From an uncultured Prevotella sp. (GTDB lineage Bacteria; Bacteroidota; Bacteroidia; Bacteroidales; Bacteroidaceae), in the NCBI GenBank assembly GCA_900553595.1, contig USEC01000034.1:1-18557 (forward strand): 18,557 nt of DNA. The letters are read 5' to 3'. Below are positions 1-6,449 of this stretch, piece by piece (within the stretch, counting starts at the first letter, position 1; each line of letters begins with the position of its first letter). A program made the translations under genes and the position numbers. Below the pieces are notes generated by a model. That model was given only the letters and a program-made list of their open reading frames with translations, ran no database searches and was not told the DNA's origin.

Positions 1-57
1 AACTTGAGCGATATTTTTTTGATGTATATATACTAGCATCGCGGAGACGCTTACGAG

Positions 58-420
58 ATGAAAGGGATTGATTGGGGAGAAATTTTCGATAATTTCGGCG
101 AAAATGTTTATGATACAAATGAGCTTGAGAGCCGGATTAAAAGTTTGATGGAGGATGATGAAATCATAAAGAAGTCGGGTATTTACCGCTATGTTTTGAG
201 TGGAGACCTGCGCGACCTATCATTTCGTACCTTTGACAAGAAACAGAAACGTGAAGCTTATGAACGGCAAAAAGGCATTTGTCCGCATTGCCATAAGCAT
301 TTTGATTTAGAGGAAATGGAGGCTGACCACATCGTTCCGTGGCGTGAAGGTGGTGTGACTGTGGCAGAAAACTGTCAGATGTTATGCCGTATGTGCAACA
401 GGATTAAAGGTGCAAAATGA
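58..420 (+). CDS. HNH endonuclease domain protein, C-terminal part (probably a broken DUF262/HNH gene)
   Basis: The 120-residue product carries an HNH nuclease domain in its second half: CxxC at residues 75-78, an Asp-His pair at 90-91, Asn105, and a second CxxC at 110-113, the zinc-braced beta-beta-alpha fold that cuts DNA. From memory, the stretch from GIYRYVLSGD onward resembles the C-terminus of DUF262 (ParB/Srx-like) plus HNH proteins of the GmrSD-like group, which are usually much longer. The frame stays open upstream from 37 to 57, but a TAG at 34-36 interrupts it, and the codons before that stop could also be coding. I therefore suspect a nonsense-mutated or truncated gene, with the ATG at 58 only the first start left. 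No promoter is visible. A short independent HNH protein is the alternative. The HNH call is firm; an intact function is doubtful. Confidence 0.6.
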   Translation: MKGIDWGEIFDNFGENVYDTNELESRIKSLMEDDEIIKKSGIYRYVLSGDLRDLSFRTFDKKQKREAYERQKGICPHCHKHFDLEEMEADHIVPWREGGVTVAENCQMLCRMCNRIKGAK

Positions 421-452
421 TGGCGTAAAAATAGAAAGGTGGTATTAACCCC

Positions 453-468
453 AAATCTAATGACCGAT
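453..468 (+). repeat. 16-base direct repeat shared with 6368-6383
   Basis: First copy of AAATCTAATGACCGAT, between the end of the HNH gene and the terminator stem at 474. Here it is bracketed by CCCC and GGGG-like runs (449-452 and 470-473). Confidence 0.7.
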
Positions 469-473
469 AGGGG

Positions 474-511
474 ATAAAAATAGCGGAGCCGTAAGGTTCC
501 GCTATTTTTAT
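474..511. terminator. Bidirectional terminator between HNH gene and GH31 gene
   Basis: The arms 474-490 and 495-511 pair over 17 positions with one G-U and a GTAA loop. The stem has A-runs on the left and T-runs on the right, so it can end transcripts on either strand. It sits between the convergent HNH and GH31 genes. Confidence 0.85.
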
Positions 512-544
512 ATCGTTGTTTAAAGTCTGCTACTAATCTGCTTG

Positions 545-3076
545 TCAGTAAGCGAGGCGCAGGAATTTCTCTGCAAACTCTTCATCTACCTTGTTATCTT
601 TCAGTACCTCTTTCAGGTTTGCGAAGTTCTTGCGGAACGCTTCGATGCGTTGTGTGAACTCTTCGGGATGGTAGGTTATGGCGGTGCCTGTCGATTCCAT
701 TGTGCCAAGAGCGTCGTTCAGCACGATGTAGGCGTTGTGGTATTTCAGTGCTACCACGTTCTGCTGTATGTGGCGGAACTTGCCTATAAGTCCGTCAGTC
801 ACGTCGGTGGCGTTCTCCGGATAGGTCACGGTGATGTGTTTTGCTGTGTTGCAGTCGGTCTCCGGTATGTCCACGAGCAGTGAGAGGTTGTTTCCGTCAT
901 ACTCGAATTCCACAGCCTTTCCGTTCACGGTCACCTTCTCCGGCACTGCTGTCGCCACAACTTTAAGTTTGAACTGGCGTTTTGCCGGCATTTCCGCATA
1001 CTTGCCTTTGCGTTCTCCTATGGTCACGTTGAGTTCGTTGCCGTTGTGTGTAGAGGTGAGCTGTGTCGTGGCGAATTCTGTTGCGTAGTGCTTGTCGTTG
1101 CCGTTGTCCTCATACATTGCGAATGAGCCGTCGGCTGCGCCGGGATATACTGTCACTGTGATTGTCTCGTCGTTGCTGCGCAGGTTTTTCACCTTGCCGT
1201 ATTCGGGGATGATGGATCCTGCCTTGATGTAGAGTGGATATTCGTCGAGCTGGAACTTGCGTTCCACGGTCTGTCCGCCTTTCAGCAGTGTGCCTGATGC
1301 CGTTTCATACCAGTCGTTGCCTGCCGGCAGCCATACTTTCTGTGTGGATATGCCGTCGTTCATGGGCGATGTGATGGGTGAGACGAGCATCTGGTCGCCG
1401 AACATGTATTCGTTGCGGTTGGCGTATGCCTCTTCGTTGTCGGGATAGTCGTAGTACATCGGGCGGCAGAGCGATATGCCGTCTTCGTAGGTCTTGCGTG
1501 CCATGGCATAGATGTATGGTGCCATTGCGTAGCGGCTGTTCACGATGTCGCGCAGGATGGTGGTCTGCTTGTTGCTGAATACCCAAGGTTCCTTGTTGAG
1601 TCCGCCGTCCTTTGTCGAGTGTGTGCGCAGTATCGGGCTGAGTGCGCCGAACTGCATCCAGCGTATGTACATTTCCGGGTCGATGTTCTTTGCTCCCATG
1701 TGTCCGCCTATGTCGTGGCTCCAGTAGCCGTAGAGCACGTTGGAGGCAGTGGAGTTGAAGTAGGGCTGGAAGTCGAGCGAGCTCCATGAGATGTATGTGT
1801 CGCCTGAGAAACCTATCTGATAGCGGTGGTTGCCCAGTCCGCCCCAGCGGTGGTAGAGCATGGGTCGTGTTTCGCGGTTGCGCTCCATGTCGGTGAATGT
1901 GGTGTAGTTGAGCCACCATGTGTTGCTCAGTCGTGTGAGTTTTTTGTCGTTAGGCCATTGCTGCCAGTCGAGCCACCAGAAGTCCACGCCCTCTTTCTCC
2001 ATCGGGCGCAGTATCTTGCCGTACCATCCTTCCATGAAACGCTTGTCGGAAGCCAGCCATGGAATGTCCTTCTTCTCGGCTGGGTTCATGCCCATCCATT
2101 CGGCAAGGTCGCTGTAATGCGTGTCGTAGGCGTGTACGCCGTCGGCAGGATGCAGATTGAATGTCACGTTGAGATTGTTGCCTTTCACCCATTTCAGGAA
2201 TTTTGCGTGGTCGGGGAAGAGTCGTTCGTTCCATGCGTATCCGCCCCATGCTCCCTTGCCGGCTTCGGTGTGATGCCAGTCCATGTCGATTACGAGCACG
2301 TCGAGGGGGAATCCGTAGTTCTTCATGTTGTCCACGAGGCTGCGCAGTTCGTTGTCGCTGTACGACCAGTAGCGCGACCACCAGTAGCCGAAGGCGTAGC
2401 GTGGTGGCAGAGGCACCTTGCCAGCAAACGTGGTGTAGTCCTTCAGGGCTTTCTTGTAGTTGTGTCCGTAGGCGAGGAAATACCAGTCCTGCGTATTGCC
2501 CTGATTGGGACGTTCCTTCACCCATGCCCAGTCGGAGTTGTCGAAGGTGTAGTTCTCTGAGTCGTCGATGAATGTCCATCCGCTTTTCGAGAGCAGTCCG
2601 TCCTCAATTGGCATTTTCTGGTCGGTCTTGCCGTCTTTGTATTCGCCGTCATATCCGTCGAGTGTGCGGTAGGTGCCTTTCAGGTTGGCGTTGTCCTTTG
2701 TTCCTGGTTTCCAGCTGAACGGGATTGCCTTTTTGCCTTTGGCGGATGTGATGACGAGGTTCTTGTCGGTGAACTTGCCCGACCCCTTCAGATAGGAGAG
2801 CTTGAAGCAGTCGGTGGCTATCTCCACTTTCTTTCCCTTCGCCTTCACTTGGAATTTGGCGGCGGGGTAGCTTCTGTTCACCGCTACAAATGAGCGGTCG
2901 TCAAGGAATTTGCCGTCGGGGGCGTATTCCATGCGCACGGCACCGTCGGTGATGACGGTGAATCTCACGTTGTTGTCCTGGTATGCCACATTGCTGTTCT
3001 GTGCCGTTGCAGAGGCGTAAGAGCCCATCGCCACAGCCACAGTGAGTGTCATCCTTAATAATTTTTTTTGAATCAT
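545..3076 (-). CDS. Secreted glycoside hydrolase family 31 (alpha-glucosidase/alpha-xylosidase type)
   Basis: This 843-residue enzyme cleaves a terminal alpha-linked sugar, probably glucose or xylose. A signal peptide is visible at residues 1-26 (KK, hydrophobic core, ASATAQ) without a lipobox cysteine, which suggests periplasmic export. An N-terminal beta domain (about 30-215) precedes a (beta/alpha)8 barrel from about 225 to 560. The barrel contains WWLDWQQ with the likely nucleophile Asp370 and IGFSGDTYISW with the likely acid/base Asp426. The substrate-site segments VIDMDWH and SHDIGGH also fit GH31. A DUF5110-like beta domain follows (YEDNGND near 655). The last 85 or so residues are predicted mostly helical and are not part of the usual GH31 core. 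No SusC/SusD genes lie nearby, so no polysaccharide locus supports a substrate. Family certain, exact specificity unknown. Confidence 0.92.
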   Translation of the reverse strand: MIQKKLLRMTLTVAVAMGSYASATAQNSNVAYQDNNVRFTVITDGAVRMEYAPDGKFLDDRSFVAVNRSYPAAKFQVKAKGKKVEIATDCFKLSYLKGSGKFTDKNLVITSAKGKKAIPFSWKPGTKDNANLKGTYRTLDGYDGEYKDGKTDQKMPIEDGLLSKSGWTFIDDSENYTFDNSDWAWVKERPNQGNTQDWYFLAYGHNYKKALKDYTTFAGKVPLPPRYAFGYWWSRYWSYSDNELRSLVDNMKNYGFPLDVLVIDMDWHHTEAGKGAWGGYAWNERLFPDHAKFLKWVKGNNLNVTFNLHPADGVHAYDTHYSDLAEWMGMNPAEKKDIPWLASDKRFMEGWYGKILRPMEKEGVDFWWLDWQQWPNDKKLTRLSNTWWLNYTTFTDMERNRETRPMLYHRWGGLGNHRYQIGFSGDTYISWSSLDFQPYFNSTASNVLYGYWSHDIGGHMGAKNIDPEMYIRWMQFGALSPILRTHSTKDGGLNKEPWVFSNKQTTILRDIVNSRYAMAPYIYAMARKTYEDGISLCRPMYYDYPDNEEAYANRNEYMFGDQMLVSPITSPMNDGISTQKVWLPAGNDWYETASGTLLKGGQTVERKFQLDEYPLYIKAGSIIPEYGKVKNLRSNDETITVTVYPGAADGSFAMYEDNGNDKHYATEFATTQLTSTHNGNELNVTIGERKGKYAEMPAKRQFKLKVVATAVPEKVTVNGKAVEFEYDGNNLSLLVDIPETDCNTAKHITVTYPENATDVTDGLIGKFRHIQQNVVALKYHNAYIVLNDALGTMESTGTAITYHPEEFTQRIEAFRKNFANLKEVLKDNKVDEEFAEKFLRLAY

Positions 3077-3113
3077 GTTTTTAGTATATTTAATTGGTTA
3101 TTTGTTTTCTTGT

Positions 3114-3127
3114 CGGGTGCAGACCCG
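3114..3127 (-). promoter_or_regulatory. Small hairpin in the GH31 leader
   Basis: CGGGT (3114-3118) and ACCCG (3123-3127) form a 5-bp stem with a 4-base loop, 38 bases upstream of the GH31 start and inside the predicted transcript leader. Its role is unknown; it may simply protect the 5' end. Confidence 0.35.
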
Positions 3128-3142
3128 GCTTTATGGTTGTTG

Positions 3143-3150
3143 CAAAGTTA
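3143..3150 (-). promoter_or_regulatory. Promoter -7 element for the GH31 gene
   Basis: On the minus strand this reads TAACTTTG, a match to the Bacteroidota TAnnTTTG element. No TTTG lies at the usual 19-21 base distance upstream, so the -33 half is weak or absent, which could mean an activator is needed. It predicts a leader of about 60 bases before the GH31 ATG. Confidence 0.5.
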
Positions 3151-3203
3151 ATGAAAATTCCGCAATTTATCAGTGCGCATAAGGGAAAAGATGATGTTCT
3201 TTC

Positions 3204-3286
3204 AAAAGAAGCCTTGTTTGCATTCCAAACAAGGCTTCTTTTATATGTAAACAAGGCTTCTTTTGAGTGCAAACAAGGCTTCTTTT
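3204..3286. repeat. Four copies of a 17-base unit at a 22-base period, first copy inverted
   Basis: The unit CAAACAAGGCTTCTTTT lies at 3226-3242 and 3270-3286, and at 3248-3264 with one changed first base. Its exact reverse complement is at 3204-3220. All four begin exactly 22 bases apart. The inverted first copy and the second can form a perfect 17-bp stem with a 5-base loop, so the block may end transcription of the minus-strand gene at 3302-3751. Apparent reading frames through it are low-complexity by-products of the repeat. Confidence 0.85.
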
Positions 3287-3301
3287 TTTTGCGACCCGGT
3301 T

Positions 3302-3751
3302 TTACAGTTCATCATAGTCCGGCAGGTCGGGCAGGAACGACAGGGTGTTGTCCTCGTAGTTCATCTTGCAGCAGAAGTGGCGTATGCCGTTGCTCACGAC
3401 GAGGTAGTCCACATGCAGCTTCATGTTGTAGGCGGCAATCTGTTCAAACACACGTTGCGTTATCTCTATGTGCGGTGCCTTGTATTCCACAATCATCCTC
3501 GGTCGCAGCTGCCGGGTGTAGAGCACGCTGTCGGCACGCAGCTGCTTGTTGCCTATTTGCAGCCCAACCTCGTTGGCGAGGAGTGCGGCAGGGTAGTGCT
3601 TGTGCTCCGTAAGGAAGTGTATGAAGTGCTGTCGCACCCACTCTTCGGGGGTGAGTGCGACATATTTTCTGCGCAGTATGTCCCATATCTTTGGTTGTTC
3701 GGCAGTGCCGCCGAGCTTCACGTCGAATGCGGGGAGGTTAAGATTCTTCAT
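3302..3751 (-). CDS. HsdR_N-like PD-(D/E)xK protein of Bacteroidota
   Basis: The 149-residue product resembles the N-terminal nuclease domain of type I restriction R subunits, but it stands alone, with no helicase part and no hsdM or hsdS nearby. The PD-(D/E)xK core is visible as LRAD (Asp74), VEYKAP (Glu89, Lys91) and a following Gln104 in FEQIAAYN, the arrangement of RecB-like nucleases. A longer frame opens at 3814, but I chose the ATG at 3751 because a consensus promoter (3792-3822) places the transcript start near 3786, downstream of the other start. It is divergent from holA, a pairing I associate with Bacteroidota genomes. Function is unknown; a DNA repair or replication-linked nuclease is inference. 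Confidence 0.75.
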   Translation of the reverse strand: MKNLNLPAFDVKLGGTAEQPKIWDILRRKYVALTPEEWVRQHFIHFLTEHKHYPAALLANEVGLQIGNKQLRADSVLYTRQLRPRMIVEYKAPHIEITQRVFEQIAAYNMKLHVDYLVVSNGIRHFCCKMNYEDNTLSFLPDLPDYDEL

Positions 3752-3781
3752 TTCTCTTTCTGTTTTGTGCAATACTTTCCG

Positions 3782-3789
3782 TACCTTTG
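3782..3789 (+). promoter_or_regulatory. Possible -7 element for holA
   Basis: TACCTTTG on the plus strand, mirror image of the minus-strand element at 3792-3799. The nearest TTTG upstream (3764-3767) is 14 bases away, shorter than usual, so this is weaker than its partner. It would give holA a leader of about 155 bases. The region 3815-3950 contains no gene that I can support. Confidence 0.4.
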
Positions 3790-3791
3790 TA

Positions 3792-3822
3792 CAAAGGTAG
3801 TGCTTTCCCGTCACAGGACAAA
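3792..3822 (-). promoter_or_regulatory. Consensus promoter for the HsdR_N-like gene
   Basis: Minus strand: TTTG (3819-3822), exactly 19 bases, then TACCTTTG (3792-3799). This is a full match to the Bacteroidota housekeeping promoter and predicts a start near 3786 and a leader of about 35 bases to the ATG at 3751. Confidence 0.75.
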
Positions 3823-3950
3823 GCCGTTTTGCATGGTTTTTCCATACGGAGTGCTGCCGAAAGAGAACAATTTTATTGGGGTTTCGCAGGTTCGGGGCTT
3901 GCAGAAAGCGTGCCGCGGATATGGGAAACTCGAACTTTTAAGAAACTGAT

Positions 3951-4982
3951 ATGGCAGAGAAAAAAGCGGTGGCAACGTATGACACAGTGCTTAAAGACCT
4001 GAAAGCACGCAATTTTGCCCCCATCTATATATTCATGGGCGATGAATCGTTTTTCATCGACAGGTTGTCCGACTTCATTGCCGACAACGTCCTTCCGCCC
4101 GAAGAGCGCGACTTCAACCAGACGGTGGTGTTCGGGTCGGATGTGACACCGGCACAGGTCGTGGACATGGCAAGGCAATATCCCGTCATGCCGGCACAGT
4201 ATAATGTCATCATTGTGAAGGAGGCGCAGAACCTGAAATCATGGGATGCCGTGGAGAAGTATCTCGACCACCCTGTGAAGAGCACCGTCCTCGTGTTCTG
4301 TTACAAGAACGGCACGATAGACCGCAGAAAGAAAATCGTGGCAAAGGCGGAGTCTGTCGGGGTGGTGTTCGAGAGCAGGAAAAAGAAGGATTACGAACTG
4401 TCGGCTTTCATCAAAGGTTATCTGAAACAGCGTAAGACAACCATCGACGACAAGTCGGCGGCTATGATAGCCGAGCATATCGGTGCCGATCTGAGCCGTC
4501 TCGTGTCCGAACTCGACAAGGTGCTGCTGTCGCTTCCTGCTGACAATAGGGTAGTGACACCCGAAATTGTGGAACGGCAGATAGGAGTGAGCAAGGATTT
4601 CAATGTTTTCGAACTCAGAAACGCCATTGTGAGCAGGGATGTGTTCAAGGCTAACCAAATTGTAAATTATTTTGACAAGAATCCTAAGGCGGCATCGTTG
4701 TATTCATTTCTGCCGATGCTGTTCACTTACTTCCAGAACCTGATGATTGCCTATTATGCGCCGGCGAGAAACGACGAAAGAGCACTTGCCGCATACCTTG
4801 AAATGAAGAGTGTGTGGGCTGTGAAAGACTATATGATAGGTATGCGGAATTTCACGGCATCGAAAACTCTCCAGATAATTTTCAAAATGAGAGAAATTGA
4901 CGCCAAAAGCAAGGGTCTGGACAACCCGAATACCCCTCAAAACGAGCTTGTGAAGGAGCTGATCTTCTTCATTTTGCACTAA
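3951..4982 (+). CDS. holA: DNA polymerase III subunit delta
   Basis: The 343-residue product is the delta subunit of the clamp loader, which opens the beta sliding clamp so that it can be loaded on primed DNA in the cytoplasm. The opening FAPIYIFMGDESFFIDRLSDFI matches the conserved start of HolA, where the delta family reads LY-LxGxE-xxLI. The middle (IVKEAQNL, STVLVFCYK) and the helical C-terminus ending NELVKELIFFIL fit the AAA+-like plus collar layout. Length is normal for the family. As in the family generally, no Walker A motif is present, so it does not hydrolyse ATP itself. The ATG at 3951 follows an A-rich leader. It is transcribed alone and followed by a terminator at 5044. Confidence 0.93.
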   Translation: MAEKKAVATYDTVLKDLKARNFAPIYIFMGDESFFIDRLSDFIADNVLPPEERDFNQTVVFGSDVTPAQVVDMARQYPVMPAQYNVIIVKEAQNLKSWDAVEKYLDHPVKSTVLVFCYKNGTIDRRKKIVAKAESVGVVFESRKKKDYELSAFIKGYLKQRKTTIDDKSAAMIAEHIGADLSRLVSELDKVLLSLPADNRVVTPEIVERQIGVSKDFNVFELRNAIVSRDVFKANQIVNYFDKNPKAASLYSFLPMLFTYFQNLMIAYYAPARNDERALAAYLEMKSVWAVKDYMIGMRNFTASKTLQIIFKMREIDAKSKGLDNPNTPQNELVKELIFFILH

Positions 4983-5043
4983 AAACATGCTTTTTTGACC
5001 CCGTTTTTCTCTGGAATGAGAAAAACAAAATACACGGATTTTG

Positions 5044-5080
5044 AGCCTAATTCCCTAATGTTTCGGGAGTTAGGCTTTTT
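5044..5080 (+). terminator. Rho-independent terminator after holA
   Basis: Arms 5044-5055 and 5065-5076 pair over 12 positions (one G-T) around a 9-base loop, and a run of five T's ends at 5080. It lies 60 bases after the holA stop. Confidence 0.85.
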
Positions 5081-5112
5081 CAAACCCCTCAAAAATCGCA
5101 TCTTTTTGAAGA

Positions 5113-5136
5113 AATAATCCGTCGGTTCGGATTATT
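5113..5136. repeat. Perfect 9-bp hairpin in the holA-HTH spacer
   Basis: AATAATCCG (5113-5121) and CGGATTATT (5128-5136) form a perfect stem with a 6-base loop. It is flanked by AAAATCGC and GCGATTTT, which can pair around it. No T-run follows, so a terminator is unlikely. The surrounding spacer, 4983-5753, is strongly A/T-rich and otherwise holds only the items listed separately. Confidence 0.5.
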
Positions 5137-5216
5137 GAAAAATCGGCGATTTTCGCGGTTTTGAGTCTTCTACAATTCAGATTTCATTAATTTTCACATT
5201 TGGCTTTCGGTATATA

Positions 5217-5247
5217 CAAATGTAAACCAAAACGTTTTAAATACAAA
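5217..5247 (-). promoter_or_regulatory. Consensus-like promoter on the minus strand with no gene after it
   Basis: Minus strand: TTTG (5244-5247), 19 bases, TACATTTG (5217-5224). Transcription would run leftwards from about 5212 through the hairpins at 5113-5136 and 5044-5076 toward the 3' end of holA. No open frame follows, so a small RNA, or a chance match in A/T-rich DNA, are both possible. Confidence 0.35.
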
Positions 5248-5270
5248 GACGTATCATGTTTCTATTTCAT

Positions 5271-5301
5271 ATTTGTAGTGTTATTATATAAATCTACAAA
5301 T
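5271..5301. repeat. 8-bp inverted repeat in A/T-rich spacer
   Basis: ATTTGTAG (5271-5278) and CTACAAAT (5294-5301) are exact inverted copies separated by 15 A/T-rich bases, the size of a dimeric regulator site. It is 450 bases upstream of the HTH gene, and chance is a serious alternative in this composition. Confidence 0.3.
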
Positions 5302-5476
5302 GTTTACGATTTAAAAACATGAATATTCGGTTTTTAAAATGTGTTCAAATAAATATTATTGCGTCTTATTATGCTGCAATACATTGTAAATGAGTGTTTT
5401 TATTTATTTTGTTAATGTGTTTATGTAGAAATACTGAATTGTTTGGAAATCATGCGGTGAATATCTGTAGTATTAC

Positions 5477-5632
5477 ATGTTTTTATTAGACGATAATTCA
5501 AAGAAACCCAATGTTTTATATGTTATAGTTAAACATAATAATAAACCCGTTTCGGGTCTTTATGGCGTATATATAAAACAAGATTCAAAATCTGAATTTG
5601 AAAAACTAAAAATATTTGGATATACAAATTAA
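5477..5632 (+). CDS. Possible 51-residue small protein
   Basis: An ATG at 5477 opens a 51-codon frame ending with TAA at 5630-5632. The product starts MFLLDDNSKKPNVLYVIV and continues KPVSGLYGVYIKQDSKSE before ending FGYTN. Alternating hydrophobic strands (VLYVIV, LYGVYI) and a charged C-terminal segment look protein-like rather than random. An in-frame TAG sits just upstream (5468-5470), so it is not simply a longer gene seen in part, though it could be a decayed remnant. I recognise no family, and no clear promoter precedes it. Its DNA is much more A/T-rich than neighbouring genes, which may mean transfer or no coding role at all. Confidence 0.3.
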   Translation: MFLLDDNSKKPNVLYVIVKHNNKPVSGLYGVYIKQDSKSEFEKLKIFGYTN

Positions 5633-5670
5633 AATGTGGATTTTTGAAAAGTAAATTTAATTTGTATTTG

Positions 5671-5701
5671 TTGTTTGTTTCATAAATTATATTTACCTTT
5701 G
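5671..5701 (+). promoter_or_regulatory. Promoter for the HTH gene
   Basis: TTG (5671-5673), 20 bases, TACCTTTG (5694-5701). This close match to the Bacteroidota promoter predicts a start near 5706 and a leader of about 48 bases before the ATG at 5754. Confidence 0.65.
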
Positions 5702-5753
5702 TAGAAAAATAAAAGAAACGTCATTTTTCGTACTAATATAGCATTTTCAAGCA

Positions 5754-6236
5754 ATGAAAGATAGAATCAAGCAGATTATGGATGGGCAGCACATGACCCA
5801 GCAGGAGTTTTCTGAGTTTTTGAATATTGCTCCCGCAACCCTTAGCAGCATCCTTCGTGGTCGCACCCGTCCCACCCTCTCCATCGTCGATGCCATTGTG
5901 GCACACTTCCCGGACATCTCCACCGACTGGTTGCTCTTTGGAAAGGGACCAATGATGAAGTCGGCAGAGGCGGAAACCGATGCTGTTGCACCCTCTGGCA
6001 GTACGCCTGGTTCGGAGCTTATGCTCGATTTGCCTGATGCGGAAACACCGTCTCATCAGCAACCCTCCTCCACCCAGACCTCATTTGGAGCTGATAAGTT
6101 AGCCCAACAGCGCAACGCTGCGTTGCAGGAACAGCTTGTTATGGTAAAAAGTTTTGACAAGCAGCAGCGCAGAATCACCGAAATTCGTATATTCTACGAT
6201 GATCAGACTTGGGAGACTTTCGTGCCGAAGAAGTAG
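5754..6236 (+). CDS. XRE/Cro-type helix-turn-helix protein
   Basis: The 160-residue product has an N-terminal HTH of the Cro/C1 type at about residues 1-65: MTQQEFSEFLNIAPATLSSILRGRTRPTLSIVDAIV is a textbook arrangement, with recognition helix around APATLSSIL. STDWLLFGKGPM closes the domain, a common feature of this subgroup. A flexible Ser/Pro/Thr-rich linker (about 70-110) leads to a probable coiled coil (113-138) and a C-terminal strand pair, TEIRIFYDDQTWETFVP, possibly for dimerization. It is monocistronic, with its own promoter and a structured 3' region. The target is unknown. Similar lone HTH proteins are, to my recollection, common in Bacteroidota and not tied to phage genes. Nothing here shows whether it represses or activates. 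Confidence 0.85.
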   Translation: MKDRIKQIMDGQHMTQQEFSEFLNIAPATLSSILRGRTRPTLSIVDAIVAHFPDISTDWLLFGKGPMMKSAEAETDAVAPSGSTPGSELMLDLPDAETPSHQQPSSTQTSFGADKLAQQRNAALQEQLVMVKSFDKQQRRITEIRIFYDDQTWETFVPKK

Positions 6237-6292
6237 CTGGGTGTCGGTATTTCTTGGTATTGCTGTCCGGCAAAAAACTTAGAGAAGCCGTC

Positions 6293-6362
6293 CGTGTTTC
6301 GCCATAGTCCGCTATGGTTTCAACACGAACGTTGCAATCTGCTCGAAACAAAGACGAAGCAG
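6293..6362 (+). other. Two adjacent hairpins in the 3' region of the HTH gene
   Basis: Hairpin one: CGTGTT (6293-6298) with AACACG (6322-6327), enclosing CCATAG (6302-6307) and CTATGG (6312-6317) around a TCCG loop. Hairpin two: 6339-6345 with 6355-6362, seven pairs with one bulged A and a 9-base loop. With the shared 16-mer at 6368 and the terminator at 6405 they make the whole interval 6290-6450 foldable. No coding frame there is convincing. Confidence 0.45.
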
Positions 6363-6367
6363 GGTAG

Positions 6368-6383
6368 AAATCTAATGACCGAT
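6368..6383 (+). repeat. 16-base direct repeat shared with 453-468
   Basis: AAATCTAATGACCGAT occurs here and, identically, at 453-468. In both places it lies shortly before a bidirectional terminator hairpin (6 and 21 bases away) and after a plus-strand gene. Confidence 0.7.
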
Positions 6384-6404
6384 TTGGGCTTATGTGAAAC
6401 GAAA

Positions 6405-6449
6405 AAGAGCCATGCCGGTCTCCTTTGTGGGAGCATTGGCATGGCTCTT
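6405..6449. terminator. Bidirectional terminator between HTH gene and acidic-tail gene
   Basis: AAGAGCCATGCC (6405-6416) pairs perfectly with 6438-6449, and CTCC/GGAG (6420-6423, 6430-6433) extends the stem after a small internal loop. A's precede the left arm, so it can serve both convergent genes, although the plus-strand T-run is short. Confidence 0.7.

Noticed and set aside
1826..2560. 244-codon plus-strand frame opposite the GH31 gene
   Set aside because: Antisense to conserved GH31 catalytic segments, with a Val/His-rich translation.
3204..3286. CRISPR array
   Set aside because: The spacers are only 5-6 bases, one unit is inverted, and no cas genes are present.
3090..3300. Small proteins encoded over the 22-base repeat block on either strand
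   Set aside because: The translations simply repeat the motif (KEALF/NKASF-like) and vary only because of the repeat.
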